Shown: positions 13,101 to 25,788 of the stretch, piece by piece | Layout of the letters: each line of letters starts with the position of its first letter | Position numbering within the stretch: the first letter of the stretch is position 1 | From: Brugia malayi | Lineage: Eukaryota > Nematoda > Chromadorea > Rhabditida > Onchocercidae | Reading direction: 5' to 3' | Assembly: GCF_000002995.4 (NCBI RefSeq) | Contig: NW_025062478.1 | Location: 3,076,001-3,140,000 of the forward strand | DNA: 64,000 bases | The notes under the pieces: model-generated | Told to the model about the DNA's origin: nothing | Databases searched by the model: none | The model's input: the letters and a program-made list of their open reading frames with translations, nothing else | Program-made: the position numbers and the translations under genes

Positions 13101-13401
13101 TTTCATTCCAAATCAACATTGCTAAATACCTTCTTCATTTCAGTGCTCCTATTCCTACCTTATTAGTTAAGACTTTTGGTGAGATAACTTGGATTAATAC
13201 AACAAACTACGTTCATCAACTTCAAATCATACCTTTTTCTTTTTCTTTGGTCGTCAGTTTTTCTAACTTCGTCATCAGCATCTCAAGAGCACTCGGACTA
13301 ATTGGATTTTTATTGTCCGTTGGCTTCGATGATTCCATTAATGGTGAACTTCTATGCTTATTCTTTTTCGACGAATTGCCAGTTAATTCCTCTTCGGACA
13401 T
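10172..13401 (-). CDS. SIRT2: SIRT2-class NAD+-dependent protein deacetylase (sirtuin)
   Basis: NAD+-dependent lysine deacylase. Exons from 5' to 3' on minus: 13401-13233, 12670-12533, 12256-12123, 11909-11841, 11474-11351, 11091-10970, 10822-10626, 10418-10172; all phases agree, 399 aa. Residues seen: NAD-binding GAGIS and PDFRSPG; the SIRT2 signature region [19 protein letters not shown]; catalytic His in TAHGCHH; two zinc cysteine pairs (CLSC and CDKC); [14 protein letters not shown]; a closing [10 protein letters not shown]. Residue-by-residue similarity is to the SIRT2/SIRT3 class I group rather than SIRT1, SIRT4 or SIRT6. The N-terminus is a Ser/Lys-rich 60-residue extension with no mitochondrial targeting look. 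The C-terminus is a Lys/Glu-rich tail of about 50 residues. Probably cytosolic/nuclear; targets such as tubulin or histone H4 are inferred from the family. Confidence 0.93.
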
Positions 13402-15792
13402 TTTGTCGCCTATCGTATTATTCTGAACAGCAATCCGCTAATAATATTACTTCGATGAAATTTTACTCCGTTTGTGACTCAAAAATTCCGAGAGCAAATT
13501 TATATGATTGAAGAAAACCACACACTTTAATTACCTATGCAACAATGGATGTATGCCAATACTACGTAACGAAGAATTTATAATATACTAAAATTCCTCT
13601 TAGCACTCCAAACTTTTCTTAAAAATCTGAGTGTTAGAAACTTCTCTTAACAAAGCAAAAACTTCCTTTAAACCAAATAAACCTTCTTCAGGAGTATTTC
13701 TTTTTCCGTTTCATATCTTTGTCAATATTTCGAAAAAGTGTCGTACAGACATCAAAAATTATTCGAATATAAATGGTAAAGGTACCTGTTTGGTTGATGA
13801 AAATAAAGAAGAAAAACGAAAAAACCGTCGAAAATTTAGCAAACCAATGCTGCAAACTCTGTAAAAATTGCAGTTATATTATCCGGCAAAAAGAAATGAA
13901 TGATCTAATTTGAAGGTATAATAAAAAATAACGAAGAAAGTAACCAATAAGTAATAAAATTGATAAAATTTTTAAATTAGTTTAAACAACATTAAAATAT
14001 GTAATTTTTGATAAGCTAAAATTTTAAACATTAAGGAAAAAAAATAATAACGCTTTGTCAATATAATTCTTAATAGATTTAATTAGCATTCATGCCCTTA
14101 CAACTTATCATTAAATACTTGAAGATTTGTTTTTTTCTTTTCTTTCCAATTTAGTTTTAAAGTGAATATGATACAGATAACATTCAGTAGTATAATAAAG
14201 TATTATGTTTTGAAAAAAAAAAAAAACAAAATTTAAAAAGACCTAGATTAAAAAACAATTCATTTAAAAAAATTATTTTAGGTAATTTATGCATAAAAAT
14301 TCCGGAAGAAAAAAAAAATCAGCTAAAAAGAGAAGAAGAGTAAAATGATTTTTTTTTTAAAAAAAGGAAGAAAAAGAAATGCTTACGACAGCGCTGATGA
14401 CCTATTGATAAAAGTTATAGTTCGTAAAATTGTTAGACTAATTTTATATGATAGCATATACATGAATTGTAAAGAGATATAAAAATGGAAAATGTAAATT
14501 AAAACTTTCTGAAAAGAAAACCTTTTCTATTATGCGTGTGCGCACTATATTAGGTTTCAATTTTCATTCTTTTTTTATTGAAAAATTAAATTATTATTCA
14601 GTTTAGAAGGGTGAATTTCTTTTTTTCCTTTGATTCAAAATGATATGAAAAAAAAAAAAAAAAAAAAAAAAAATGTATTATATTCAAAAATTAAACATTA
14701 CACAAAGAAATTGCTCTCTGATCATTATGAATTCAATAGCTCATAAATATTGAATTTAATTCATTGAAACAAGAAGGAAAGAGGGGAAATAAAAAAAAAA
14801 ATAAGTTTGTGATTTTAATTCAAGCATAAAGATTAATTAAGTTAATGGATGTAGAAAGAAATCAAAGGATTAAAACCTTTTTCCTGTTTTTTGTTCCCTC
14901 TTTTTCACCTTGAAATTAATTGTAAAAATAACATTTGCATCGCTAAATACTTCGACTGCTTCATTTCATAAATGGGAAGGTATAAAATATGTAATGTTTT
15001 AAAATTAGATTTGAGATATGCAATTTTATTTTTTGAAAATACTGGAAAATTTTGCAACATCGTTAACAAGAACAGTATAAATCAAATATTATAAAATCAT
15101 TGCCATTGTGAATGAATTACGTATGATTTGAACGTGTATGATAGATTTGTTTGTAGGATTCCTAATTGATACATCAGATTTATCTCGAAAAGTGTTCTTT
15201 TATATAGCTGAATAATACAATGTTCTATTCACTCATGCAAATGATTCCATAATTCACAGGTTTAATACAGCAATAATGATGATAAATGAATAACATGAAT
15301 CGATATCTAATATGAATAATATAATAATCTTTTTTTTTTTTCGTTTTTTAAAAATATTTTGAAATATTTAAATAAAAATTTGACATACGTTTCACTACAG
15401 ATAATCAAAACAATACACGTATTTTCATTCATTCGTTAATTCTCTAATTTTATGTAACGTATAAAAAACCGTTCAACTGTGGAAATAATGACGTGAAAAT
15501 GGTTTAACTTACTGAATAAATAAGTAAAACAAGCACACAATTCTACTCTTTCAATTTTATAAAAAAAAAAAAAACTCTTAATTCAAATTTCTGAAAAAAA
15601 TTTTCGGCAAACTTTAAGACTTTTGCACTTTGGTATTTATAATTTTCTTTTTGAATTAAAGAAACTTTCTTATATTGAAAACTTTTGAGACAACTTTAAG
15701 AACTCAGTGTTTGCATGAGATCATACAGAACAGTACACGCGATTTCTAATCAAACGACGTCAGTTTCTCGAAATAAGTTGCTTCTTGAACAC
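13402..15792. other. Gene-free AT-rich intergenic stretch
   Basis: Upstream of the sirtuin and downstream of NDC1. Long A and T runs (for example at 14648-14674), no credible exon, no RNA gene. Contains the presumed sirtuin promoter near 13402-13600, without a motif I can recognise. Confidence 0.7.
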
Positions 15793-18700
15793 TTAGTAGT
15801 TTGGATCTGAAAAAAAAAAAAAAAACGCCAAACTAATATGTGGAATCAATCTTTCTAAATGAAATACTACAAAAAAAAAAATGCTACTGACGAATCGAGT
15901 TTAAGAAATACATACATTGAACCTTCAGGAAATGTGAAGCGCATACGACTCAATGCCATGGTAATTGAAGTGAGAAGAGGTGAACAGGTTTTGTTTTGCC
16001 ATTCTTTGTCCTAAAAAAAAAAAAAAAAAAAAAAAATCACAAACATTAATTATTGTAGTTAACCACCAAATGCCGGCATTCTTAAAGTATATATTTTTAA
16101 TAATTTTTTAAATAATGATTTAGAAAAAGAATTAAATATAAAGCTGGTACCGCCTAGCTCTATATTTACTTCTTCATTTAAATCCTAGTATATCCTCATT
16201 ATCTTACGCTTATGATGAGAAAAAGTGATGAATACAGGAAATATGCAACAAAACAATGTAAAGTTCTTGCTCATAAATGATATCAATAAAAAAAGAAATA
16301 TCACAATTCTCAAAAAAATGTAAAAAAAAAAAAAAAAAAACAAACCTTTACAAAATTGTTACAAAAAAACCCATACAATTAATCAATTACTTAAAAAAGA
16401 TTTGACAAAAACAGAAAACAAACATTAACCTTTTTAACGGATCGCATATATCTTTCGAGATGACTACAAAACTGAAGCAATACCAATACTATTTCGTGTA
16501 AATCTTTTTGTACCACACCGAAACGATCCTCATTTAATGATACGCAAATAAGTGCCGAAACACCTGAAGAGAAGGTAATTTTCAAGTTATTTATTGCAAT
16601 ACAAATTAAATTGGAATTCAAGGTAATTATCACAGACAAACTTAAAAACTTGTCACAACTTAAAAAAAAACAAAAACTTCAGACAATTTCACAATGTTAA
16701 AACTAACTTTAAAAATGTGCGCATTTTGTTCAAAAAGGATAATGCTGGGTCCCAACGCTAATTAGATAAAGGGAGAATACGTGGTCTAGAAATTACCAGA
16801 AAAATCTTATTAATCGAGAATTTGATAAGAATGGCATTACAACTAGACAATAACAGTTTCGTTCCACAGAACTACAATACCACTACAATATAAGCCACTA
16901 TCAAAAGATGGTATAAGGGAATTATAATTCATGAAACCAAATTATTAATGCCTAGCTATAATCTCATTTTAATCAGTAGCTAGACTATAATAGAACTGAT
17001 AAGTTATTATGAGTCTCAAAATAAAGTTAGCTATAATCCCTTTTAATAAATTGGCAAACAAAACAAGACAAAAAAAAAAAAGAATTTCCACTAACTGACT
17101 TTCTATAGCAAGAATACCAATATAGACATCGAAGAATGAAACAATATGATGACTGATATGAATGAGAGACTTAAATTTATCCAGAAAATATGAGAATGTA
17201 TTAGCATGAAAAGGATCTTTGCTTTCTTTCCGCAAATTTATAGGCACTAAACGTTGACGAAGACCATCTGAAAAATGACATTTATCGAGTTAATAGTAAA
17301 AAAAAAAAATCAACATATCCTATAATTTTTTGTCCAGGAGCAATGAACACTGCATCTCAGAAAATCTTAAATGCAAAATTGGAAGCATCAAATACCTTTT
17401 TGCCATGCCATTTGACCTAAAATAGCTGGGCGATTATGGCCAGATGATGGTAATAAGGGAGCAGTCTAAACAGAAAATTCATTATTTTAATGATAACGAC
17501 GTTGCATAATTTTTTTTTTTTTTTGAAAAAAAGAAAAAAAAAACCTGAAATATGATAAAGAAATATAAGATCTGATAAACACAGCAAGGTCAAACCTCAA
17601 ACAACATCATTCAACTAATTACAGTTTCAGTAAAATCGTAGCTAATTTTACTTAATGTACAAATAATGTCACTCTGAACTGCTGCAAGATAATAGTATGA
17701 AATATTAACAATAATAAAACTAAAAAAAAAAAAAACAAAATAAACAAAGGAAGCATACCACACTTGCAAATGTTTCAGATCGGATTCGGTCATTTTCATT
17801 TTCAAACAGCAAACTAAGACGCTCTATGTGTCGCAGACAAGACAGTTTTATAGCTCTCCAGTTCCGAGGATGACCACCTATAATTTTCTGGAGTTCTGTT
17901 AGAGAACTTGAAATTAATTGTAAAAGTTTAAAATTCCTCCTTCTTAATATACAATGCATAGATAAAACACATCGATCTATTTTTCATCCATCCTTTGAAA
18001 ACAGCAGTTTAAGATTTTATCGTTAAATAATCAAAAATTCCTAGTCTTTAATGAAATTAAACTGTGTTATCAACTGATTACAGTTACCTGGCTGACTTAA
18101 TGAAAAAATAATTTGACGGCGACGATGACATGCAGCACTTAATGAACGCAAATCCCAAAATGCAAAAGCCTGAAGAATAAGAAAATAAAAATTCCAAAGC
18201 TAAAGCATCATTCGACAAAAAAATTTATCTGCTCAATAAAATTTAAAAAAAAAACCTTTATAATGCCATTAGATTCAAGAGCATTCATCAATGTCCTCTG
18301 TTCCTCTGGTGTCGGATTTAATACAGCATGAGGTGGTGGCATGGAGAATTCATAATTCTAAAAAATAAAATAAACGCTAGAATACGATTTTATTCATAAT
18401 AATGGAATGTTATTGATTGGCTTAACACTTAGGATAACCGAAAAATTGCGAAAGAACTACCTGAAGGATGAAAACTTTGATCAATCCTATAGCAATATGA
18501 TGCAGGAAGAAGTGAACTAATAACAGTACCAAAGCGTTAAAGTATAAAGAGATGCCGAAAAGATTACGTAGCAATGAAAAACCAAATAATGGTAAGCCTG
18601 AAAGTACAACACAATTTCAGCACCAAATGAATCAAAGTAAAAAACTTCATTTCTCCTTATTTTCATGCCAAATACATTTTGGATTTAAGTGACGTCAGCA

Positions 18701-21046
18701 ATGCTAAGAAAAATTCCTAATATTATATATATAGAAGAGATAGACATAATTAACACAGTAAATAAAAATAATAAAAGAAGATAAAAAACGAAAATAGATT
18801 ACCACAAGCTAATATAAAAAATGCAGTCCATTTCAGGATTTGAGAAAACTTTGTGTCCAAAATATTTTTAATTGCTGGTGTTAAAACGAAATTGAATTGC
18901 ATATACGGTCGCATCTGAAAATTGAATTATGAGTATTAGAAAATGCTTATTAAAACAAATATTTGAAGTAATTTCCTAAAGTAAAAAGTCTTAATGATAA
19001 CCTTAATGTTTTTCTAAATCAGAATTTTAAAAAGAACTTGTAAAACCCACGAAATATTAACAAATATGTAACATTAAAAAAAAAAAAAAAAAAAAAGTAA
19101 ATATCAGATATACTCATTTTAAACAAGTTATAATCATAATTTTTTGCTGCCCCTTCATGTTTATTTGTTCATAACTTCTTCAAAATAGCTAAAACACAAA
19201 AAAAAAAAAAAATGAATTAAAAGAAAAAAAGAAATGAATGTGACATGTAAGTTAATATATAGCTCGTGAGTGATTTTCATTTTCCCACACTTTATCGAAC
19301 AACGCAAACGCATCACAATAAAATGATGTTACGACGAATTATAGATGAGGATATAATAAAACTTAGGAATACCTTAAAAAGGTTTACCTCAATAAGTGGA
19401 AATACTAATCGATAATTTCTATGAAAAACTTCATGAAAGGTAATAACGGCCTGTGCAGTAACCAGTGAATAGATGAAAAACCTGAAGCATTTTTGATTAC
19501 ACTAAATTTTTTGGTGTTTATTTATTTCAATTTCATTTTTTTTTTTTTTTGAAAAAAAAAATAAAATTCATGTCCATGTATTAAAAAACAAATGCATGAA
19601 AATACCTCGTAATTTCAGGAGAACTGGAACCAACTGAGAGGCAAATAATTTGTGAGAGCGCAGTATTCAACGATCCAAAATAAATCAGCCATGCTCTTAA
19701 GGATTTATAAGATAGCCTATAAAACAAAAAAATAAAAAAAAAATAGAAATATAACCATCTGAAATTATAATAGATCTTTTCTCTAACATTTAGAATGTAA
19801 ATATATATATATATATATATTTTATTTAAAATAATGCTTCTATTAAAGTAATAACTGAACTTTATTTCTCAGTATCAAAAAATTATAAAAAACTTTGATG
19901 TAAAATTTTATCTGGCAAAGACACAATATTTCACTAAAAAATTTCAAAAAACTCCAAAATCCAAACAATTGAATAACCTGTCTTCGCTATCAAAACGTAA
20001 CACGAAGAATGCAAACAAGGCAGCATGAATTGCACCAAAAATAGTAAAGAGGAATGAATATAGAATACTTCGAAATGAAAATAACAACGAGAAACAATCT
20101 GCAAATATTTTAAACATATTAATTAACATATTACTTAATTGATCAATAAGGATGGAAACTACTACAATTTGTCTAATCAATAAAGATATTAAAAATAGAC
20201 ATTTAAGATCATAAATACATCTTTAACATCTCAATGCGTTTAGCATAAAAGCTTCATGGTATGATTAAATGTACCACTTATAAATGGTTTGCTGGTAAAA
20301 TAAATTAACCAAACTTTTCAAAGAATTCTAACACTAATAAGCAAAATCATTTATAAAAAATTTTGGAAGGAAAAAATTCAAAATCTAAGCAATTCAATAA
20401 TCTGTCCCTAATTTTCTTATAACAAATTCAATTAATCGAAACTAATAAGAAATTCTGAAATAAAAAATTTCATATATCCGATAACTCAAAAACCTAAGAA
20501 TTTTTGAAACAAAACAAAGAAAAAAATTAAAACTTCATAAAATTCATTTACCTAAAGCTGCTTGGAAAGGATGCAAAAGAGAGATCTGCAAAATGCATGC
20601 AGCAATAAAATATACTGGAATGCAATATAGTCCAAGGCAAATAATAGCCTTCAAAATCCGTAGGAAAATCTGAAATTATTACTCTATAAATTAACATACA
20701 CGTATATCATAAATGTTGCAATATTAATACAGCTAATATGCTTACCAATTTATGAATTTTGTTAACAATTTTGTGGTGTGCAAATTCAATAAAAAAATTT
20801 CCATTAAATTTTAAAAATACAAGAAAAAAACTAGAATGTAAAATGATGAGAACAAAATAGTAATAATATGCTTACAATATGTTGAAACCACTGTGTTATG
20901 GATTCAGATGAGGTCTGATATTTCCGATGTAATTGTTCCAGTGGTTCCGCATTGAAAGAGCTTAATTGTTGTTGTTTTTGATTATCAATTGTGGGTGATA
21001 GCACAGATGGTGATAATGGATCAAAACTGTGAAATCGTCCAGCCAT
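15793..21046 (-). CDS. NDC1: Transmembrane nucleoporin NDC1
   Basis: Integral pore-membrane nucleoporin that helps insert nuclear pores and, in yeast, spindle pole bodies. Minus-strand exons in phase: 21046-20876, 20669-20552, 20098-19978, 19716-19606, 19481-19388, 18914-18803, 18597-18461, 18357-18256, 18169-18088, 17877-17764, 17681-17623, 17465-17396, 17267-17100, 16563-16430, 16010-15923, 15806-15793; about 564 aa (human 674). The first seven exons encode an N-terminal half with about six hydrophobic membrane segments. The C-terminal half matches vertebrate NDC1 in SRRQEVFSLSQPGGHP-like (here RRRQIIFSLSQPGGHPRNW) and in LNEDRFGVVQ. The junction 17764/17681 needs a weak GTGTGG donor to keep frame, and the last 14-nt exon is uncertain; unspliced, translation would stop at about 15862. 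A candidate trans-splice acceptor lies about 32 nt upstream of the ATG. Confidence 0.9.
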
Positions 21047-22122
21047 TGATACAACTCCAATATCATCTAACAGCTGGACATAACTGATAAGTTCATATAG
21101 TTCATGCAATAATAAATTAGAAACAAAACAAAGCAAAAAAAAAACAACAATTATTAGTAGTTATAACCTGAAACATCCTTCACAATTGATAAATCTGAGA
21201 TAAATGTAAAAGTAATATTTGAGAAGCATACTTTGTTTAATTTCCCTACCACATAAAATCTTTCAGAGCTGATGACAATCATTTAAACTAGTGCGAACTA
21301 TATCCATGAAATAATTTGTTGGATATTTAGAGAAAAATAATAACTATCAATTACTAAAGGATTTTCTTCCCAATGTTTCTGCACTTTTCTTCATTTATTT
21401 TCAACCACTTGCAACTAGTTCCAATGGTTACTTGATAACTTACTTGAAACTAAATTATTACAAGCAGAGGAAACATTAGATGCAATGGCATTCGAAAAAG
21501 AAACCCACCAGCTCCGGAAAGGTCCATAATTAAATATTTCTTCTGTTGGTAAACAAAACTAATTCTACATATATAATTAGAAGAAAATGGGAATAAACTA
21601 CCGCAAATATTACCTATTGTAAATAAAAAGTTGATGATAATCGAGTTAAACAACAGTGATTCGGCACTGGTCTGCGAAAAACAGGTTGAATACTTTTGGA
21701 CGAAAAATGTGATTTTTCAATAGATTTATGCAAATAAGTATAGCATCTGCCAATTGGAGCACAAAATTTGCAAAATATCTGACATGAATTTGAGTACATT
21801 TACCAATTGGGTTTTAAATTGCTTTTGATGAATGTTTAAGCACAGTTAAGTTTTAAAAGATATGATTGACATAACACTGAATAATTTTTCAAGAATTTTC
21901 AAAAAATCATATAACAAATTCTCACATTCCTCATTTCATCGTATGATACTTTAAAAAAATTGATTACATCCAAATAATATAAAATAACTGAAGTTGACAA
22001 AGCTTACCAATCAGCTTTCTCATCATTTTAGGCATTACAATTATCTTTGGAAAAAATGAGTGAGCATGAGAAAAAAACCAACACAAAACAAAACATAAAC
22101 TGAATAAAATGAGACCAATGGA
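21047..22122. other. Intergenic stretch between NDC1 and Sm D3
   Basis: Both flanking genes read on minus, about 1.1 kb apart. Short minus-strand ORFs near 21450-21800 have no recognisable domain and no in-phase splice partners. The gap is longer than a typical nematode operon spacer, so co-transcription is possible but unsupported. Confidence 0.55.
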
Positions 22123-22889
22123 TCATCCTCGGAACTGAGGTCGAGGCATCCCCCCTGGACCACGTTGATTGCCACGTGGGCCACCACGTCCCCGAAATGC
22201 AGTGCCACGTCCTCAAAGTGAATAAAACGAATATTTTCAAAAAAAAGTAGCATAAGAGATTATAAATGCAACCTTAGCTTTATGTCCTCATTAAAATTAG
22301 AACAATTCCTGAAATTCTTATCTCGGAAATTTCATATTCAAATGATAAAACTAAAACTCTCTAAAATCGTTTACCTCGAAGGCCACGTCCATCACGATTA
22401 TCTCCCATTCCCATACCAACAGCTCCTTTTTGGGCTCGTCCAATATTCTTGAACATTGGTGCGTTCTTCAACATGTCTGGCAAAATCATAAACCGAATCT
22501 TTGATCCACGAATAAAAACATTATCCAAATGATGAGTCCTTCCATCTCGATAAGTTACCGTGACTTCGCTCATTTGACAGTTCATGTTATCCTCTGCCTG
22601 AAATGACAAAGTAGTGACATCTCGCAATCCGATTTTCGGCTGAATCAAATTATCAGCTGTAAATCTATTCAGGTGAACAAGAAATAAAATACATCTATCC
22701 TGATTATTTGGTCATTTCATGCAATGAATTCCTTAGGTAGAAACAACAATTCAACAAGTCCAGATAATTAAAATTGCAGTTTACCTCATTCAATTTACCG
22801 CGATATACTTCGCCAATTGTCGTCTCAAGTGTAATAACATGACCTTCAGCTTCATGTAAAATTTTAATCGGAACACCAATTGCAGTCAT
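22123..22889 (-). CDS. snr-1: Small nuclear ribonucleoprotein Sm D3
   Basis: Core Sm-ring subunit of U1, U2, U4 and U5 snRNPs; binds the uridine-rich Sm site with SmB in the spliceosome. Exons on minus: 22889-22785, 22597-22375, 22211-22123, 138 aa, close to the usual length. Nearly identical to animal SmD3 through the Sm fold: [23 protein letters not shown] (IGEVYRGKL), [19 protein letters not shown], then [19 protein letters not shown]. The tail is rich in RG/GRG dipeptides ([12 protein letters not shown]), the substrate for symmetric arginine dimethylation and SMN binding in this family. The start is the only in-frame ATG next to the conserved N-terminus. Confidence 0.98.
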
Positions 22890-23953
22890 TGTGCACCTAT
22901 CAAACAAACTGGAAAAAGTAAAGATAAAAAAATTACTGAGAATAAATAATAATAATGCTACCAACGACCTAATTTCAAAAGTTTCGTTAGAATTTAACTT
23001 GATTGGGGTCTTGAAATTAAAGACTAACTTGAAAATAGAAAAATATGTATAAATAGCAATAGCATCAAACATTAATCATATGCATAATCCCCCAACTGCA
23101 AAATATTTTATAGTCTTTTATCATAAATATATGATAACGATGCCATACAAATGAGATCGTTAATAAAATTATGTAAACGCAGCAAAAACTTAATGAATAC
23201 GATAAGTCAGTAACATAGAAATGAATTCCGATGTCACCTTTGGTATACTCTTAAAAGCAATCACAAAATTACCACCTCAAAACAAAGAAAAAATGCATTT
23301 TGCATCCTTTCATCGTTCTTTTCAAATTATAAATTTTAGAAGAAAATATCAGAAAGGAGAAAAAATTACTGCAATATGCAAATGCAAATAACGTTACATA
23401 AACAAATTTGTACACATGTTATTTTTCTATATTATTTTATGCGAAGTACTGAGAGAAAAGTCAATCTAATCAACGGATTCTTTTAGGTGACAGATGAATT
23501 AGATAGTTCTATTCAAATGAGAATTCAAAGATAAATTAACGTCCAGACAGACCAAGATGATACATATCCAAGGCAATCTTAACTCATAATCACAGAATCT
23601 CTGCCTCCTAAACAATATAAATCCAACTACTGAAAGGGAAACTTCACTTTAAGCAGCAATTTGATTTAAATAAATACAGAATAATAGTAAAGCAACAGAG
23701 TATTTAAAGACTAACTACAATTGGAACACGTAAGTTCAGTAAGTAAATTTGTCCAGTTACTAGTACAGATCGTGAGTAAACAGAGAAGATCTCGAATGCC
23801 AGCAAAAATGCAAACGCATTAACATTTACACTCGTAGTTTTATAAGCAATAAAAAATCATGCTAAACATGCATACAATACCTAACGAGTAGAAAATGCTT
23901 TTTTATTATAAAGTTCTACAGAGCTTCCAAGCTAGCAAATTATAATATAAGAT
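22890..23953. other. Intergenic stretch between Sm D3 and Borealin
   Basis: About 1 kb of somewhat less homopolymeric sequence with no credible exon. It should contain the Sm D3 promoter and the Borealin 3' UTR; a minus-strand AATAAA-type signal occurs near 23903. Confidence 0.6.
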
Positions 23954-25788
23954 CTAGAAATGCTCGGGAATCTCGCTAGTACGGATTCGGCCAATTAGCC
24001 GTTTCATTCCCTGGACAACATTCCGCGTCTGTGGAGTTAATTCGTCATCTCTTGCATGAAGCAGCTGAAAACTAAGGAAGTGCAGATTGGAAAACACTAA
24101 TCGCATGTCTAAAATAATAAACCTGTAAAATTTCCTAAAAGATTTGACTTTTCAAAAAATTTCGAAAAATCAATTTCAGAAACAAAAACCTCGTTTACAA
24201 GGAAGATATTTTCATCGCTTTCTGTCTCGTTTCCTGCAACTACTGGTGTACCGGCAACAGAGAATGCCACTTCCTCTCGACGCAAAGTCCGAAACTTGAT
24301 ATCATCACTGGAAAATTCAAATTACCCAATCCACTTTTTTTTTTTTTTTTTAAAGGAAAAGAAACAAGAAAAACTCTACCTTAGCGCAAAAAAAGAGGAA
24401 TTTAAAATGATTTTTCTCTTACCCATTTTGGACTTTCGGCGTTATAGCTCCCGGCACGCGAACATTCCCAGCAGGCGTTTTTAGAACAATAGGTTTCAAA
24501 TTCCTGTACCTAAAACAGCAACTCATGAAGAGAAAATGAGGTTTTTTTTTCACAAAAAAAAAATCATTATCTTCTACTTCCTGAAACTTCCTATAAACAA
24601 TAAACAAGCACTCCAGTTAACATTAAAGAAATTCAGAACCAAACTTACGCTGGAGTCCTCATGTTTGTAGAAGATGGTTCAGGTACCAATTTCCGCGCCC
24701 CTCGAAGCCGATTTGCCCAGGCGTTTGATTTTTGTCCCATTCTGGATTCACTTTCAGTTTGCTGACTAACACTCGGCTCATCAGACAGCTCAACAATAGG
24801 ATCTAAAATATTACTTGAGGAAGATTCCAACATTCCAACAGTTTATTTGGGAACAACATAAATTAATATATTTATATTAACAGATTTAAGTAATGATATA
24901 TTAAAATCTGCCAATTTCACAAAAAAAAAATTAGATTTGCAAAAATTACCAGCAGTCTCACATGATGACATGAATTCAAAAAGATTGCTTTTGCGGAGTT
25001 CCTAAAAATTGATAATAACAGTTCGCACCATCATTATTTCCAACATTCAAAACCTACAACGTTACATTCAGAAAACCTATCTTCATTCACAAATCCTGTC
25101 CTGTCTGTCATGTTCTAGGAATGACGATGATCTATACTTACTAGGGATGATTTTTTGTCAGAAATTCCAGATTAATCTAATAAAATTAGTTGATGTCCAT
25201 CAACGTTATGTGTAAAGTGTGTAAAGTCTACTCATCCTCACCTTCAAGAAATTGACTTATTAACATGATTTAGAAAAAAATGAATTGATGTTGCCCAACT
25301 CAACAATATAAACTCACTTCTGGCAGTTGATCAATTTCTTGGAAATATGCCTCAAGAATATCATTTGCATTAATAAGTTGTTGAATTTCCGCTAATTTTG
25401 CTTCGCCTATAAAAATAACAGGGATGAATCAAATATTTTTGATAATATTTATAAAACTATCAATTGAAATCTAACCAATCAATCTTTCACGCTTATCTAC
25501 ATGGATTGGTGGTAAAATCTATTTTTAATCGACAATTGTGGATTAAACAGTGTTACAAAGTAGAAGAGTTTCACTTGAACTGCTTACTAATTACTATCAA
25601 TATAATAATTGGACAAAATTTCATCTAGTCATCTGGAAAAATCATTTATCCAGTTTCAGTTCTATCCAAGCAGTCACCAGAAAGACAAAAATAATCATTC
25701 GTTCATCTTATTTTATCCACAAACCTTGTTTCTCAAAGTTCGTCTTCCACTCTTGAATTCGTTCGAGTACATGATTACTTTGCGCCAT
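23954..25788 (-). CDS. CDCA8: Borealin-like chromosomal passenger complex subunit
   Basis: Likely Borealin, which binds INCENP and Survivin to place Aurora B at centromeres. Minus exons: 25788-25725, 25406-25318, 25001-24950, 24802-24649, 24509-24423, 24307-24190, 24064-23954; about 224 aa (human 280). N-terminus is a predicted helix ending EIDQLPE, resembling the Borealin INCENP/Survivin-binding helix and its LP motif. The middle is Ser/Glu-rich and basic. A KTPAGNVRVPGAITP segment matches the KTPG...TP motif before the C-terminal domain. The C-terminal part, FSVAGTPVVAG...NIFLV and LTPQTRNVVQGMKRLIGRI, aligns with the vertebrate Borealin dimerisation domain. Identification rests on motif order from memory. 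A 46-nt cassette (25519-25474 region) offers an alternative 5' reading frame starting at 25772. Confidence 0.78.

Noticed and set aside
21450..21799. Extra upstream exons of NDC1
   Set aside because: No similarity, no in-phase splice junction, and the start at 21046 already has a good acceptor just upstream.
22028..22253. Minus ORFs overlapping the Sm D3 last exon in other frames
   Set aside because: Shadow frames of the RG-rich exon 22211-22123 plus flanking intron.
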